NCBI GenBank assembly: GCA_040285825.1
Contig: JAUPSS010000008.1
Location: forward strand, 620,001-684,000
Direction: 5' to 3'
DNA from: Eukaryota sp. TZLM1-RC
Taxonomy: Eukaryota > Metamonada: BaSk clade
DNA length: 64,000 nt
Positions within the stretch are counted from its first letter, which is position 1. Every line of letters begins with the position of its first letter. A model generated the notes under the pieces. It saw nothing but the letters and a program-made list of their open reading frames with translations, did not search any database and had not been told where the DNA came from. The position numbers and the translations under genes are program-made. This document shows positions 9,837 to 20,075 of this stretch, piece after piece.

Positions 9837-12800
9837 TTAATTTATATTCAAATTTAAGGTTATGTTACGAACTAAATTCTGTACAACATCTTCTAAAAGT
9901 TTGAATTCCCATTTGTTCACTGTTGGTTTGTTGTAAGAAACCATAGTTGTAGATGTTATGGTATTATGATGTTGCTTGCACATTGTTTGGAACTCTCCCA
10001 GTAAATTCTTATATTTATCAAAGTTGTCGTTGTTGGGAAAGTGACTCCTCAATAAAGAATGTCGATCAAAGTTACCAGAATCAAACCCAATCAGAGGATT
10101 TTCAATAAATGGAAGTTCAAGTAATCGTGGTTCAACTGTACTCGAAATTGATTGAACCAGATCATTCACTACTAAATGTAACAATTTAGTTTGACGATCA
10201 TCAATTTTGGGAAAATAAACTTCAGAGTTGGAGAAGTTTGGCAATACTATCGGACTATTTAGACTCACATCACAAGGAGAAATACTAATACAACCAAAAA
10301 CATCCCAAGAACAAAAAGCTTGTATTGAGTTCAAAGCATCTTCAGAAGAAAAAGAACCGAAATTTTCTGGTAAAAATTTGGCAATGGAAACATCACCTGA
10401 TGTTGATTGATCCCTTCTTGGACCAATTTCGTGTTTGCGTCGCGACAAACTTCTGAAAGTTTGACTAGATGCTATTTCTTTGAGTCTACAAAGTTCTGAT
10501 TCCGGGTAAGAGTGGGGATCACCCTTTGTTTTTGATGAAAATTTCCTAGTGTCAGCCTTGTATCCTGGGGGAGCCTTGACACTACCGATCTGCGCCCTAG
10601 ATCTGGCAACCGAAGCAACAGTGGCAGTAAGGTGGACAGATCGTCTAGTTAATGGTTCATGATTGGGATCATTGAACAATTCATCGTCCCCTTCACTGTC
10701 AGAATCGCCTGAATCATCACTTTGGTCCCTTTCAAGATATTCTTTTCTCATTGAATCATATATACCACCCAACTTTTGTTTCAAGGTTTCATTAGTCAGG
10801 ACTAGGCGAAGGTCCAGTACCTCATTGATACAACCAGCCAAGACACAAAGAGTAAATGTTACAGTGGTAGCAGGTAGAATCTCTCCACTTGCAGGGAAAA
10901 TGGAAGTGACAAGTGAATGATTAGCTGAAATATTTGAGTTGAGATCAATAGGGACTGAATCTAATCTCCATTTAAACAGATAGTGATCAGTGGAGGATGA
11001 ATTGGTAACTTGAATCATTTTTCTGATAATGGTGCCAGGCAAAGGGCTACAGAACAAAGAAATAGGAGAAAACGAAAGATTTCCCCAAGAATTATTATCA
11101 GACACTGGTAGAAATGACGTCATCGATGATGGTTTGATTGGGAAACTGTACAGTTTGAGATCAACAACATTAAACTTAATTTCAAGCAGAAATTCAACAC
11201 AAAAACCTTGGAATTCAGCCCAAAGCTTTATTTTTTCTGAAAAAAGGCCAAAATTGTCTGAATTGAGAGTCAGACAGACCGATCCAGAAGAATTGCGTTG
11301 AAGAAGAACGTCCTTGAATGAATTAAATTTAAAATTAATCGGCCTTTCGTCCTGTCGCGAGGATTTGGTACCCTTATCCAGTCGAATTCTGATTGGAATC
11401 GTTGAAATGTTGCGAAACGTCATGGCAAAAAAGTGCTTTGAACCAATTGAAACATCACCAAGATCTACAGTCGAAGGTTTGATTCCAGAATCGACGGCAA
11501 CAGGTAGTTGATTAGCACCAGTGACGAATAAAGGAAGGTAAATAATCTGTGACACGTCAATGATTGAGGAATGTTTGGGAAGTGTGGCCGAAAAGAGCTC
11601 AAGGTTGAAAATTTTCCCATTGGCAATCTTAAATACAATATTTGACTTGAAAACTCCAGAGAATGAGTGATTAGCCGACAGTTTTAATATAAAACTATTA
11701 CCTGCTTCAATAGTAAAACAATCAGAACTACAATCAAAAACGTCATCAACACTACAATCACCTTCCTTTTCCCCTACATCATTTACTAACGGAGCATCAC
11801 CTCCACCTCTATGGACTGTTTCCATGGCCCAGGGTTCAAGATCTACTTTGAAGGAACTACTAGAAAGAAGAGAGATTCTAGCATCTACACAACCAACATT
11901 TTGGATTAAAACTTCAAAAATAGAGGAAGGCTCGCCTTCTTGACTCAAAGGAAACGTGATTTCGACAGTTTTCAGCAAAGAAAGAAGCTCAGAGGAGTCC
12001 TTGTCAACAAACCCGCTGGATTCGGCAAATAAAAGTTCATTTTTAGTTGGAATTCCAAGCAATAAATTATTAATTTTGTTGATATTGAATAATGCAGAAC
12101 TACAAGACTTTGGTAAAACATGGTTGATTCCAAATTGACCATTCACGACTTTCAAAGGATTTCTACTGAATGCTACATCATCAATAAACAAAGAAGGGTA
12201 CACTCCAGTCAAAGAAAACCCAATACTACTAGAAACTGATGGTAGAATTACCTTGACTTCACCAGAAATGTGACCCACTGCGTGAGGCGTTACATTGAGA
12301 TCAACAGTCATGAATCCCTTAGCAGGAATGGTAATCGACTGAGGGTTGATAGAAACAGTGGCTAAATGAGCACTATCTTCATTATTGATTTGACCATCTA
12401 ATATCGAGTTATTACCAGCAAAACTTCCAGAGAATTCATAACCCTTTTCTTTGATTATTGACATTAAAGAACACTTCACTGGTGCTGAACTATTATTGTG
12501 CAGAGTTAATGGAAAAATACTAGGTGATCCGATCAAACAATTGCCTAAAAGAAACTGCTCAAAATCAAAGGAAACTGATGAAGGAACTGATGACCCCGAC
12601 AGTTTAATAACATATTTCTCCGTGTAATTGAATGATTTTACGAATAAAACAGCTTCACTAGTGAAGTACCCTTCATCTTCAGGAGCAAATACCAATGACA
12701 TTTCTTCTTTACTGTTACCATCCACAATCCCGTTTCTATGTTGAGCAGAAAAAGGAGAATTTCTGTCAAATTCCCAACAATAATCAACCTTGAGATCGTA

Positions 12801-14828
12801 ATTAACATTAACTACTTCCAAAACTTGAACACTCCGAGTCCCTATTCCTGTATCTCTAAATACTACCGAATCTTTTGAGAACTCAATACAAGGTTTACAC
12901 ACAGTTCCAGACAGCTCTATTGAAGGACAGAAGTGATGTGGCAAGGTAAGGGGATTTTCATTGGACCTACACAGTAGTATCCTCAATAAGCAAGCATGGA
13001 AAAGGTGGTGGAGGTCAATTAATCTATCAACTGGGTGGAATTGAACAGTAATAATAGAGTAAGTTCTAGGAGGGATGATACCCCTTTGTGGTGTAACTGA
13101 AAAAGACTTTGACGTGTTACAGACAAGAATATCAAAAAACTGATCACAATCACCATCATTTTTGATTGAAAAAGTTCTGCAAACTGGCCTATTGGGAACT
13201 GTTGAGCCAAATACTAGTCGTTGAACCGAAACCTTGACATTAGGTATTGGTAAATTATTACTAGAGATGTTTTCAGGAAAAGAATCTCCGAAACAAGGAA
13301 TATTTAAAAAATTCGACGGCCTCGGTTCTGAGACCAACTCTCTCGACCTTTGAAATTTTGGAGTACTGAATATTTCAATATTTTCAGAGTAGAGCTCATC
13401 TTTAAACTTTGGATAAAAGGTTACTTTGATTTCCTTTTCTTCACGAGGACCCACATCTAACCTAGTTGGGGTAACAAAAAAAGGAGCCTTGATAGGTGAA
13501 ATGTTGAGAGTGTAAGTAATATTTGAATAATTAAACAATTTTAGTTTTTTTACTGATTTAGTGTTTGGAAATAACGAGTAAAATTCCAAAAAAGAGTGAA
13601 TACTTTTAATTTCTTGATTGAAATTCTCCTTTCCAAAAGGCAAAATTAATTCGTTCAAAGAAACCATTTTTTGGGGGTCACTCAATTCCTCTAAACCATG
13701 GTTAATGGATTTATCAAACGAAAACTGATTCTTTAACCAAAACAATTCCTCACTTGGAGAACCAATAAAACCATGGAGTTCTTGATAGGATTTGAGGTGT
13801 GAAGGAAGAAGTAAGGGTGGGGTTGTTAATGATCTATGGGGGTCAAGGCAGTTTCCTAATAAATCAAGGGAATAAACAAAAGCAGAATAATCGGGAACCA
13901 AGTATACTCGTTGGTAGTAGTTGCCTTGATTTGATGGATTGAAAGTAACTGCAACTGAACCTGATTGATGACGAGATAGTTGCCATCTAGTAACAGGAAA
14001 CTTAAAGACAGAGCGGCTACTGACTACTGGCGAGGTAAATACTTGAAAACTGATGGGGAAATCAGATTCGTTTTTGACTGTGACAGGATAAGACAACACT
14101 TTCCCCTTCTGAACACTGCCAAAGTCAATCAAACTGCTGGACAATGATAGTTGAGGACTCGCCACCTCCACCTTGACAGAAAAAGTAACAGGAGATGCTA
14201 AACCAGGAACAGATAAAGAAAACAAGTCAGAAATAACAAGACTTGATAAAGAAACGCAATTAACACAAACTTGAATAGCCAGAGTCTCATTAGGGGGAAC
14301 TGTTGCTGACTGAGGGGATAGGGAGAAGACTTTGCTATGGGAAATCAAGGTTTCTGAAGGAGTGGAGGGGGTTGGGGATTGGGTAGGGGAGATGGAGTCA
14401 ATGGTGAAGTAGAGAGGGACGAGAGATTTGTTGCAAATGAACAGGCGTTTGACATGGGAAGAGTTAGGGGGAACAGTACCAACATCAAGAAGTGTGGTTG
14501 AGAGGAAAGGGAACGGCTGTTTGGATATTCCAGTGATTTCTATGGAGTGCTTGCGGGATTCCTGGGGGTAATCTGTAGTGCTAAGAGTGAGAACAAGGTT
14601 ATTGATAAGAGCAGTGCATTCTGGGGGATAAAATGATATAGTACAGGTGAGTTTCGAGTAGGGGGAGATGGTAGTCTCAGATGGTTGTATAGAGAAAGGA
14701 TAAGCAAGTTCTGCATCAACTGTGATAGCAGAAGAAGAAGTGTTGACAATAGAAAAGGGGCGTTCAGATGAGACACCAACAGGCACAAAACCAAAATCTA
14801 CACGATCGTCACATTCAAAAGACAGCAT
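9837..14828 (-). CDS. Large ASH-repeat ciliary protein, CFAP65/HYDIN-like
   Basis: A 1663-residue single-exon protein built largely of repeated beta-sandwich ASH/MSP-type domains. The repeats show the typical pattern V-D-F-G-x-V-x-x-G followed by I-x-N-x-S (FGFVPVGVSSERPFSIVNTS at residues ~13-32; LDVGTVPP ~115; IDFGSVQKGK ~250; FGSTVPNRPVCRTFSIKNDG ~540; LGNCLIGS ~760). Family knowledge: such repeats occur in axonemal central-pair and sperm-tail proteins such as HYDIN, CFAP47 and CFAP65. The length is close to CFAP65 and far below HYDIN (over 5000), so CFAP65 is the likelier orthologue, but I cannot decide without alignment. The C-terminal ~350 residues are acidic/polar and lack clear repeats. 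A decayed R2 retrotransposon tail sits just upstream of the start. Confidence 0.75.
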   Translation of the reverse strand: MLSFECDDRVDFGFVPVGVSSERPFSIVNTSSSAITVDAELAYPFSIQPSETTISPYSKLTCTISFYPPECTALINNLVLTLSTTDYPQESRKHSIEITGISKQPFPFLSTTLLDVGTVPPNSSHVKRLFICNKSLVPLYFTIDSISPTQSPTPSTPSETLISHSKVFSLSPQSATVPPNETLAIQVCVNCVSLSSLVISDLFSLSVPGLASPVTFSVKVEVASPQLSLSSSLIDFGSVQKGKVLSYPVTVKNESDFPISFQVFTSPVVSSRSVFKFPVTRWQLSRHQSGSVAVTFNPSNQGNYYQRVYLVPDYSAFVYSLDLLGNCLDPHRSLTTPPLLLPSHLKSYQELHGFIGSPSEELFWLKNQFSFDKSINHGLEELSDPQKMVSLNELILPFGKENFNQEIKSIHSFLEFYSLFPNTKSVKKLKLFNYSNITYTLNISPIKAPFFVTPTRLDVGPREEKEIKVTFYPKFKDELYSENIEIFSTPKFQRSRELVSEPRPSNFLNIPCFGDSFPENISSNNLPIPNVKVSVQRLVFGSTVPNRPVCRTFSIKNDGDCDQFFDILVCNTSKSFSVTPQRGIIPPRTYSIITVQFHPVDRLIDLHHLFHACLLRILLCRSNENPLTLPHHFCPSIELSGTVCKPCIEFSKDSVVFRDTGIGTRSVQVLEVVNVNYDLKVDYCWEFDRNSPFSAQHRNGIVDGNSKEEMSLVFAPEDEGYFTSEAVLFVKSFNYTEKYVIKLSGSSVPSSVSFDFEQFLLGNCLIGSPSIFPLTLHNNSSAPVKCSLMSIIKEKGYEFSGSFAGNNSILDGQINNEDSAHLATVSINPQSITIPAKGFMTVDLNVTPHAVGHISGEVKVILPSVSSSIGFSLTGVYPSLFIDDVAFSRNPLKVVNGQFGINHVLPKSCSSALFNINKINNLLLGIPTKNELLFAESSGFVDKDSSELLSLLKTVEITFPLSQEGEPSSIFEVLIQNVGCVDARISLLSSSSFKVDLEPWAMETVHRGGGDAPLVNDVGEKEGDCSVDDVFDCSSDCFTIEAGNSFILKLSANHSFSGVFKSNIVFKIANGKIFNLELFSATLPKHSSIIDVSQIIYLPLFVTGANQLPVAVDSGIKPSTVDLGDVSIGSKHFFAMTFRNISTIPIRIRLDKGTKSSRQDERPINFKFNSFKDVLLQRNSSGSVCLTLNSDNFGLFSEKIKLWAEFQGFCVEFLLEIKFNVVDLKLYSFPIKPSSMTSFLPVSDNNSWGNLSFSPISLFCSPLPGTIIRKMIQVTNSSSTDHYLFKWRLDSVPIDLNSNISANHSLVTSIFPASGEILPATTVTFTLCVLAGCINEVLDLRLVLTNETLKQKLGGIYDSMRKEYLERDQSDDSGDSDSEGDDELFNDPNHEPLTRRSVHLTATVASVARSRAQIGSVKAPPGYKADTRKFSSKTKGDPHSYPESELCRLKEIASSQTFRSLSRRKHEIGPRRDQSTSGDVSIAKFLPENFGSFSSEDALNSIQAFCSWDVFGCISISPCDVSLNSPIVLPNFSNSEVYFPKIDDRQTKLLHLVVNDLVQSISSTVEPRLLELPFIENPLIGFDSGNFDRHSLLRSHFPNNDNFDKYKNLLGEFQTMCKQHHNTITSTTMVSYNKPTVNKWEFKLLEDVVQNLVRNITLNLNIN

Positions 14829-14866
14829 AGGCGCTAGGAAGAAACTATTATTGAAAGATTTATTTT

Positions 14867-14955
14867 CAAGATTTTGGAGAGGAAATCTTGGTTCAATGAA
14901 TTTCGTCCCATTAGTTATGAGTTTATTTTGTTAAGTGTGCAATTTCAATAAATTT
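14867..14955 (+). mobile_element. 3' tail of an R2-family retrotransposon
   Basis: About 90 bp match the conserved R2 3' end also seen near 32515, 41750 (reverse) and 60300: AGAGGAAATCTTGGTTCAATG, then CCCATTAGTTATGAGTT and TTAAGTGTGC, ending TTCAATAAA. No coding part remains. It lies about 40 bp upstream of the ASH-repeat gene start, on the opposite strand. Confidence 0.7.
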
Positions 14956-15109
14956 AATGCATGCTTAAACAATGATGATGAAAACACCAGATTGTTGTTT
15001 AGTAATATGAAAAATTGACCAAATAATGAAATGAGATGTACAGAAGTGAGTCCTGATCTAATTCTTGCTCACTTGTTCTCATCTTGACAATTTGGTAGTA
15101 CTGGGTCAA

Positions 15110-15310
15110 CAAAGCCTTCAATTGGGTGGTGGAACAAATTTTGTTTTTGAATTTCTGAATCGTTAATGAAAATTGTTTTTTGCTTGATCAATAATCTAGT
15201 TAAAGTTGCCCTGAAACAGTTAACGAGATTCCTGCAGTGAATATGGTAAAATTTAGGGAATGGCGTAAAGAAGCTTCAACAACAACTTACAGTAACTGTA
15301 AAAGTATTGG
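15110..15310 (+). mobile_element. Very decayed R1 retrotransposon fragment
   Basis: The stretch encoding LGGGTNFVFEFLNR near 15125 matches the GGGKNFVFEF block of R1 elements, and the following sequence can be followed loosely to about 15310 (KKLQQQL-like). Frame is lost repeatedly. Confidence 0.5.
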
Positions 15311-15325
15311 ATTGCAAAGCATGTT

Positions 15326-15978
15326 TTACCATGGCCAAACAAAAGAATCTTGCTTTTGCAAATTGTTTGCTGGATGTTCACGTAACATTGTCATTAAAAA
15401 CCATTGATTTAATTGTAATCTGGAAAAGCTGGCGACGGACACAACCTCATTGATGTATAAATTATCTGATATTTCCTCCTCCAGAGTATCCTTCAGTTTA
15501 TCACTTTCAAACGGTTTTATTGACGGTTTTTCTGTTGAAGAAAACACGGAAAATTGCGGACTAATACAACTGAAGGAAGTGTCAATCATTCGGACACCAG
15601 AGGTATCTTTTTTATAAATAAAATAAAGTGGTGATAAGTAGTTGACATTTTCCTTGTGTGTTGATGGCATAGAGACATCTATGGATTCAATATTGTTTAT
15701 TTGAAATTGCCAGAATGTACTGCAACAAAGCTAATATAGACAGAGCCTAATACAAGAGCAGCATGATATATGTTTGAATTTGGGTGAAAATTGTACTGAA
15801 GAATTTCAAAATTGGTTTAGGAGTGAAACAGAAATTAGTTTTACCGTTCCCTTAAAAACAATACAATTGAAAAATTTGGCAGCAGCTAGTAAAGGTAATA
15901 AAATTAAATCATCAAAACCAATAATCCTGTCCCAAAGTAGAAAAAACTGATCAATGGTTATGTAGTTAACATTTGTAC
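15326..15978. other. Interval with weak open frames
   Basis: A 114-residue open frame on the minus strand (15326-15670) and an open stretch on the plus strand near 15775-15945 (containing EEFQNWFRSETEISF) have coding-like composition. I recognise neither and they have no clear start or splice context. They may be retroelement remains or single exons. Confidence 0.25.
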
Positions 15979-16613
15979 CTAGTTAACGCTAGGAACACCT
16001 TGCCGGCAAAAATGACGACACTGGGGAGGGTAGTGCTTCCCTGCGACGTCAGCAGCTAATTTAATACGTGAATTAACAGAATTATTATTTGAATTATTAA
16101 ATGTTAAATCGTCAACTCCTATCTGAACATACTTGTTTGGCGAAAGCTCTGTGAATTCATTAGCTAGATTGGTTAAGCTAAGAACGTGCATGGAGAGCTT
16201 GATAAGGCCCCATGGTGATAGGGAAGGTTCATTGTTACGGTTAGGAGAAGAGAGAGACTGAAGAACGGAGAACAGTTCCTCCGGCTCCCACACGTAACGA
16301 AGGGACATAAAGTCAACGGACGAGGATGTGACAGAATCTACAAGCGGGAGTTTGCTTTCACGGCGAAGATCTTCCAGGGCTGCGACGACATGGCGTTCCC
16401 AACGACGACGTGCGGAAAGAATGACTGGATGGGTTTCGATTGGAGTGGAGATTTTAGATTTTGTTGATTGAGAGATAGCCCCTCTGGTGTCTTGTTGATA
16501 CACTTGGTGTAAGCACTTGCTACAGATTCAGGACTATAGCGTTGTTTAAGCAATTCTAGTTTCAAACGTCGACGAAAAAACCAATATTCTGTAGTATCTT
16601 TATAGGTACTCAT
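15979..16613 (-). CDS. Unknown protein in two frames, likely joined by a tiny intron
   Basis: Two overlapping minus-strand frames form one plausible gene. The first starts at ATG 16613 (MSTYKDTTEYWFFRRRLKLE). The second continues from about 16503 to the stop at 15979 and includes a basic stretch ARRRWERHVVAALEDLRRE. A short GT-AG excision near 16500-16540, with a length equal to 2 modulo 3, would join them; I can propose 20-bp and 32-bp solutions but cannot choose. Total length would be about 200 residues. A frameshift is the alternative. No domain recognised. Confidence 0.45.
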
Positions 16614-16979
16614 TGAAAGGTGTGGAGATGTGTAGTTTGTGCTACTACTGAAAGCCTATTAGGAAGGTTGGAGAGGTCAAGATATTGCTGAAGTACGGAC
16701 CTTTGAATGTTGAGATGAAAAACAAAGAAAAAGTTTGATAAAGATGAATTTTGGATGATGAAACTGATGGCAAACCATTTGAAACCCAATTACCAACATC
16801 AGTGACACAACATACTGCTTTCAAGAGAGAAACACAACAGAAACCTGATATCTCGATAGATGTACCTTTAATAAACTGTTTAAACAATCTTTATTTCAAT
16901 ATAGCAAATAGAAGAAAAGTTGTCGACATCGAAACCAAATTTTGAAAATAACCCAAACTCAACAATCAATCATTTCTGA
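16614..16979. other. Intergenic interval
   Basis: A 64-codon open frame on the plus strand (16751-16945) lacks a clear ATG and any motif I recognise. It could be an exon or a 5' part of the Fanzor-like element that follows. Nothing else supportable. Confidence 0.3.
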
Positions 16980-18115
16980 TTGTCTGACACTATGCCGTGT
17001 TCCGTCTGCCGGGCGGCCACCCACAACCGACGTACTTGTCCTCAGAGACAAGTGTCATCACCAGATGATAATGGTTGGATTCCAGAAGCAGCGCACCACC
17101 CAAGTACTGGCTTAAATGAGGGCGAAAGGCCACTCCCAGTTCCAGTTCGCCCGCCACCAGACCCTCTCCCGTCTGCCACAACCACGACTGTGCCTGTAAG
17201 CCTCCCAAGATTCTTTGCCTCTCGTGCTGCTCAAGCTATTGAGGCACAGCTTATTCACTTACGAGATGTTGCTTTCTATGCCACCTTATTGGCACGAAAG
17301 CTTCTATTAGAATATCCGCATCTGTCCTGCTGGCTCGCTCACCGTCAATTCTGGTCGCAGTGCTTCGACTGCGTCACCCACAGTCGACCTAAAATTACCT
17401 TTTTTTCGTGGCGGTTGATCCAAACCATTCAAATTTATGTGGTTGGACAACTGGACATTGTTCACAAGAGAATAGGGTAATTGTTGAACAATCTGGAATT
17501 CTACTGAATCCGAAAGCAAAAGTAATTGATTTTCCCCAGCCACTCACTCAATCCTCTGTGAACACTTATTCCGTTGAGAGCTTCAACAGGTATCTCATTG
17601 AAATAGCTTCACTGATAAGGAATGATGAGCAGGAAACAATTTCTTTGGTTTCCCAAACTTTGTCCAATAGTACAGCGAGAGTTTTGAGACGAAATAAGTT
17701 TGATTTTGTGATAAGAAGACAAAAAAGGTTCATTCATTTTATTAACAAAATTAAGAGACTAGCTAATAACAGGGAAACTATTATTTGGTTTGGTAATGGT
17801 GGTAATGGACCTTCTCGACAATCCACCAAAGCCCCAACTAAGAAGTTTCTGACAGAAGTAAAGAAATACTTTGCCAATGTGAAGGTTGGAGATGAATACA
17901 TGACATCTGCCAAAACCAATTGTTGCAAGGTACATCACAGGAAGGTGTATCATGAAGGCACTCGAAGAATCAATAATGCTTACTTTGAATGTCCTAGATG
18001 TGATGAACGCTGGTCTAGAGACATTTCCGCTTCAAGAAATCAGCTAGAGATTGCGATTTCTGAACATTTTACTGGGATCAGACCAGAGACATTTAGAAGG
18101 GAGGTGAGAGAGTGA
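16980..18115 (+). mobile_element. Family A Fanzor-like (TnpB-related) nuclease gene, nearly intact
   Basis: Two frames overlap. The first (16980-17480) begins with a CCHC zinc knuckle, PCSVCRAATHNRRTCPQR. The second (about 17393-18115) carries the nuclease core: RuvC-I FVAVDPNHSNLCGW (Asp near 17415), an arginine/lysine-rich helical bridge, then GDEYMTSAKTNCCK with a conserved Glu. It ends with a zinc ribbon CPRC and the RuvC-III motif WSRDISASRNQLEI. The frames meet at a run of seven T (17400-17406); one extra T would make a single reading frame of about 378 codons. This could be a real one-base deletion, slippage or a read error. Known homologues of this family are eukaryotic RNA-guided DNA nucleases related to TnpB. 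It lies just upstream of SPB4 on the same strand. Confidence 0.75.
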
Positions 18116-18260
18116 TAGTTGTTTGTATCCATGTATTGCCTTCGGGCGCTGTGATCCTGAAAAGGAAACCGTATAAGGGAATGGAGGAATGCTACTTGAT
18201 GTATGCATTTCCGATGAAATTCACAGAAAGATTGGATTGATGATTTGGCTCTCAACTTTA

Positions 18261-20075
18261 ATGAACAGTTGTCAATGGAGAGATCTTCAATTAGCAGATG
18301 CAACCATTAGAACCATTGAGGCCAATCTAAACTTCCCCTGTCCCGTTCCAATTCAATCCTTGGTTATACCAAACGCTCTCAGTAAAAAGGATGTTGTTGT
18401 CATATCACCCACTGGATCAGGCAAAACTTTATGCTACTTGCTTCCACTTCACACACTTTTGCTCGAGTCCCAGTCCCCCACTGCTTTGATCATTCTCCCT
18501 ACACAGGAACTTGCCCTTCAAGTGTACTCTGTTGCCCAAACCCTGTTTCGTCAGCAAGATCTGTTCTTTGTTTCCCGCCGAAAGACTTTGGGAAATCTAT
18601 CATCCACCACACTTATCATAGGCACACCTGGTGCTCTTCTCAATGAATCCATCCTTCCCCACTTTCCTAGGATCTCCTACCTTGTTTTGGATGAAGTAGA
18701 TCGTCTTTTGGACTTGGGGGGAGGTCAAATGATGGAAACTTGCAAGAAAATCATCAATCTGCTACCAAAAGATAAACGAACAATGTTCTTTTCCGCAACT
18801 ATGGACCCTGAACACAGAAATCTCTGGATCAAGACTTGTCGGTTGCGTAATCCGCTTGTACTGACTCACGATGACGTGGCATTGCAAACATCATCACGTG
18901 ACCAAGGAAGTTTTAATATTCCAGAAAGTTTGGTCAACACAGTCTGGCTAGTGAGTGAATGTGATAAAATGAGCTTGTTTGTTTCTTATTTGGAAAATCA
19001 AAGTGATCCAATCAAAATGATTGTTTTTGTTTCGACAACTGCCATGGTTGATTATCTCTTTCTAGTTTTACCAAGTTTGGTTTCTCATATAGAATTCACT
19101 TTCATACATGGTAAAATGTCCAACACAAGAAGAAGCAGAACATTGGAAGAATTTAAATCAAAAAGTTCCAATCAGAAGTCCCCAGAAGTCTTGATTGCCA
19201 CTGATTTAGTTTCCCGAGGCCTAGACATTTCTAACATTGATACTGTCCTCCAGTTAGACCCACCCCTGGACCCCTCTTCCTTTGTTCACAGAGCAGGAAG
19301 AACTGCTCGAATGGGAAAAAGGGGAAAGAATATTTTAATGTTGGTTGAGCACGAACTTGCTTTTGTGGAGTATTTGTCGCAGAAAGGAATTACTGTTATT
19401 ATTGAAAAAAAGCAAGATTTATTTAATGAATTGCTATTCAATAAATTAAGAGAAATGGCTCTTGAATCATTGAATTTACACCAGGTAGGTAAAAAAGCTC
19501 TTGTTTCCAGTATGAGGGCCTACTCCCAGCATCGATTAAGTTTTATATTCAGATTTAAACGGTTTCAAATTGCTGAAAAAGCAAGGTCAATGGGTTTGTT
19601 AAACCTTCCTAAATGTCCAGAGCTTAACCCAAAAGGAAAACCCAAAGTGAGTTATCCATCTGATTGGAAGTGGGAAAATGAAATGAAAAAGGAAATCAAT
19701 GTTGAGCATGCAAAGCAGAGGAAATGTATTGCTGGAGAGCATAATGATAATGTCAGACATGGACGGTCAAAAATGGAAGAAACAGTCGATAGGAATTTGA
19801 CTTCAATTGACTCACAACTTTTTGCCAATGTTGGTATTGATGTCAATGATCTTAAACAAATGTTTTCTGAACTCAATAGTGATGAATTTGAAAGTCGAAT
19901 TATTGATATTGAGGATTCCTTATTGAGGAAACTGAAAAGGAAAAAAATAACAAATGAAGTTTATTCTTCAATATCCAGTGCTCTTGAGGATTTTACCAGT
20001 AATATGCGAATAGAAGCAAGTAGAAAAAGAAAAATTAATAATAAATCAACCAATAAAAGGAAAAGAAAAGGGTAA
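18261..20075 (+). CDS. SPB4: DEAD-box RNA helicase Spb4/DDX55 type
   Basis: ATP-dependent RNA helicase expected to act in 60S ribosomal subunit maturation in the nucleolus. Motifs in order: the Q-like PIQSLVIP, motif I SPTGSGKT, Ia PTQELALQ, Ib GTPGAL, II DEVD, III SAT, IV VFVSTT, V ATDLVSRGLDI and VI HRAGRTARMG. The C-terminal extension GKKALVSSMRAYSQHRLSFIF...GLLNLPKCPEL is the diagnostic Spb4/DDX55 segment, separating it from other DEAD-box proteins. Motif II reads DEVD rather than DEAD. A lysine-rich tail follows. I place the start at ATG 18261 (MNSCQWRDLQL), where similarity begins; an in-frame ATG exists at 18189. The TAA stop is immediately followed by the ALG10 stop on the other strand. 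Confidence 0.93.
   Translation: MNSCQWRDLQLADATIRTIEANLNFPCPVPIQSLVIPNALSKKDVVVISPTGSGKTLCYLLPLHTLLLESQSPTALIILPTQELALQVYSVAQTLFRQQDLFFVSRRKTLGNLSSTTLIIGTPGALLNESILPHFPRISYLVLDEVDRLLDLGGGQMMETCKKIINLLPKDKRTMFFSATMDPEHRNLWIKTCRLRNPLVLTHDDVALQTSSRDQGSFNIPESLVNTVWLVSECDKMSLFVSYLENQSDPIKMIVFVSTTAMVDYLFLVLPSLVSHIEFTFIHGKMSNTRRSRTLEEFKSKSSNQKSPEVLIATDLVSRGLDISNIDTVLQLDPPLDPSSFVHRAGRTARMGKRGKNILMLVEHELAFVEYLSQKGITVIIEKKQDLFNELLFNKLREMALESLNLHQVGKKALVSSMRAYSQHRLSFIFRFKRFQIAEKARSMGLLNLPKCPELNPKGKPKVSYPSDWKWENEMKKEINVEHAKQRKCIAGEHNDNVRHGRSKMEETVDRNLTSIDSQLFANVGIDVNDLKQMFSELNSDEFESRIIDIEDSLLRKLKRKKITNEVYSSISSALEDFTSNMRIEASRKRKINNKSTNKRKRKG

Noticed and set aside
16980-18115. Bacterial origin (IS200/IS605 contaminant) for the TnpB-like genes
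   Set aside because: The copies are interspersed with spliced eukaryotic genes and non-LTR retrotransposons, are multi-copy, and share the E-[YF]-x-T-S arrangement typical of the eukaryotic branch.
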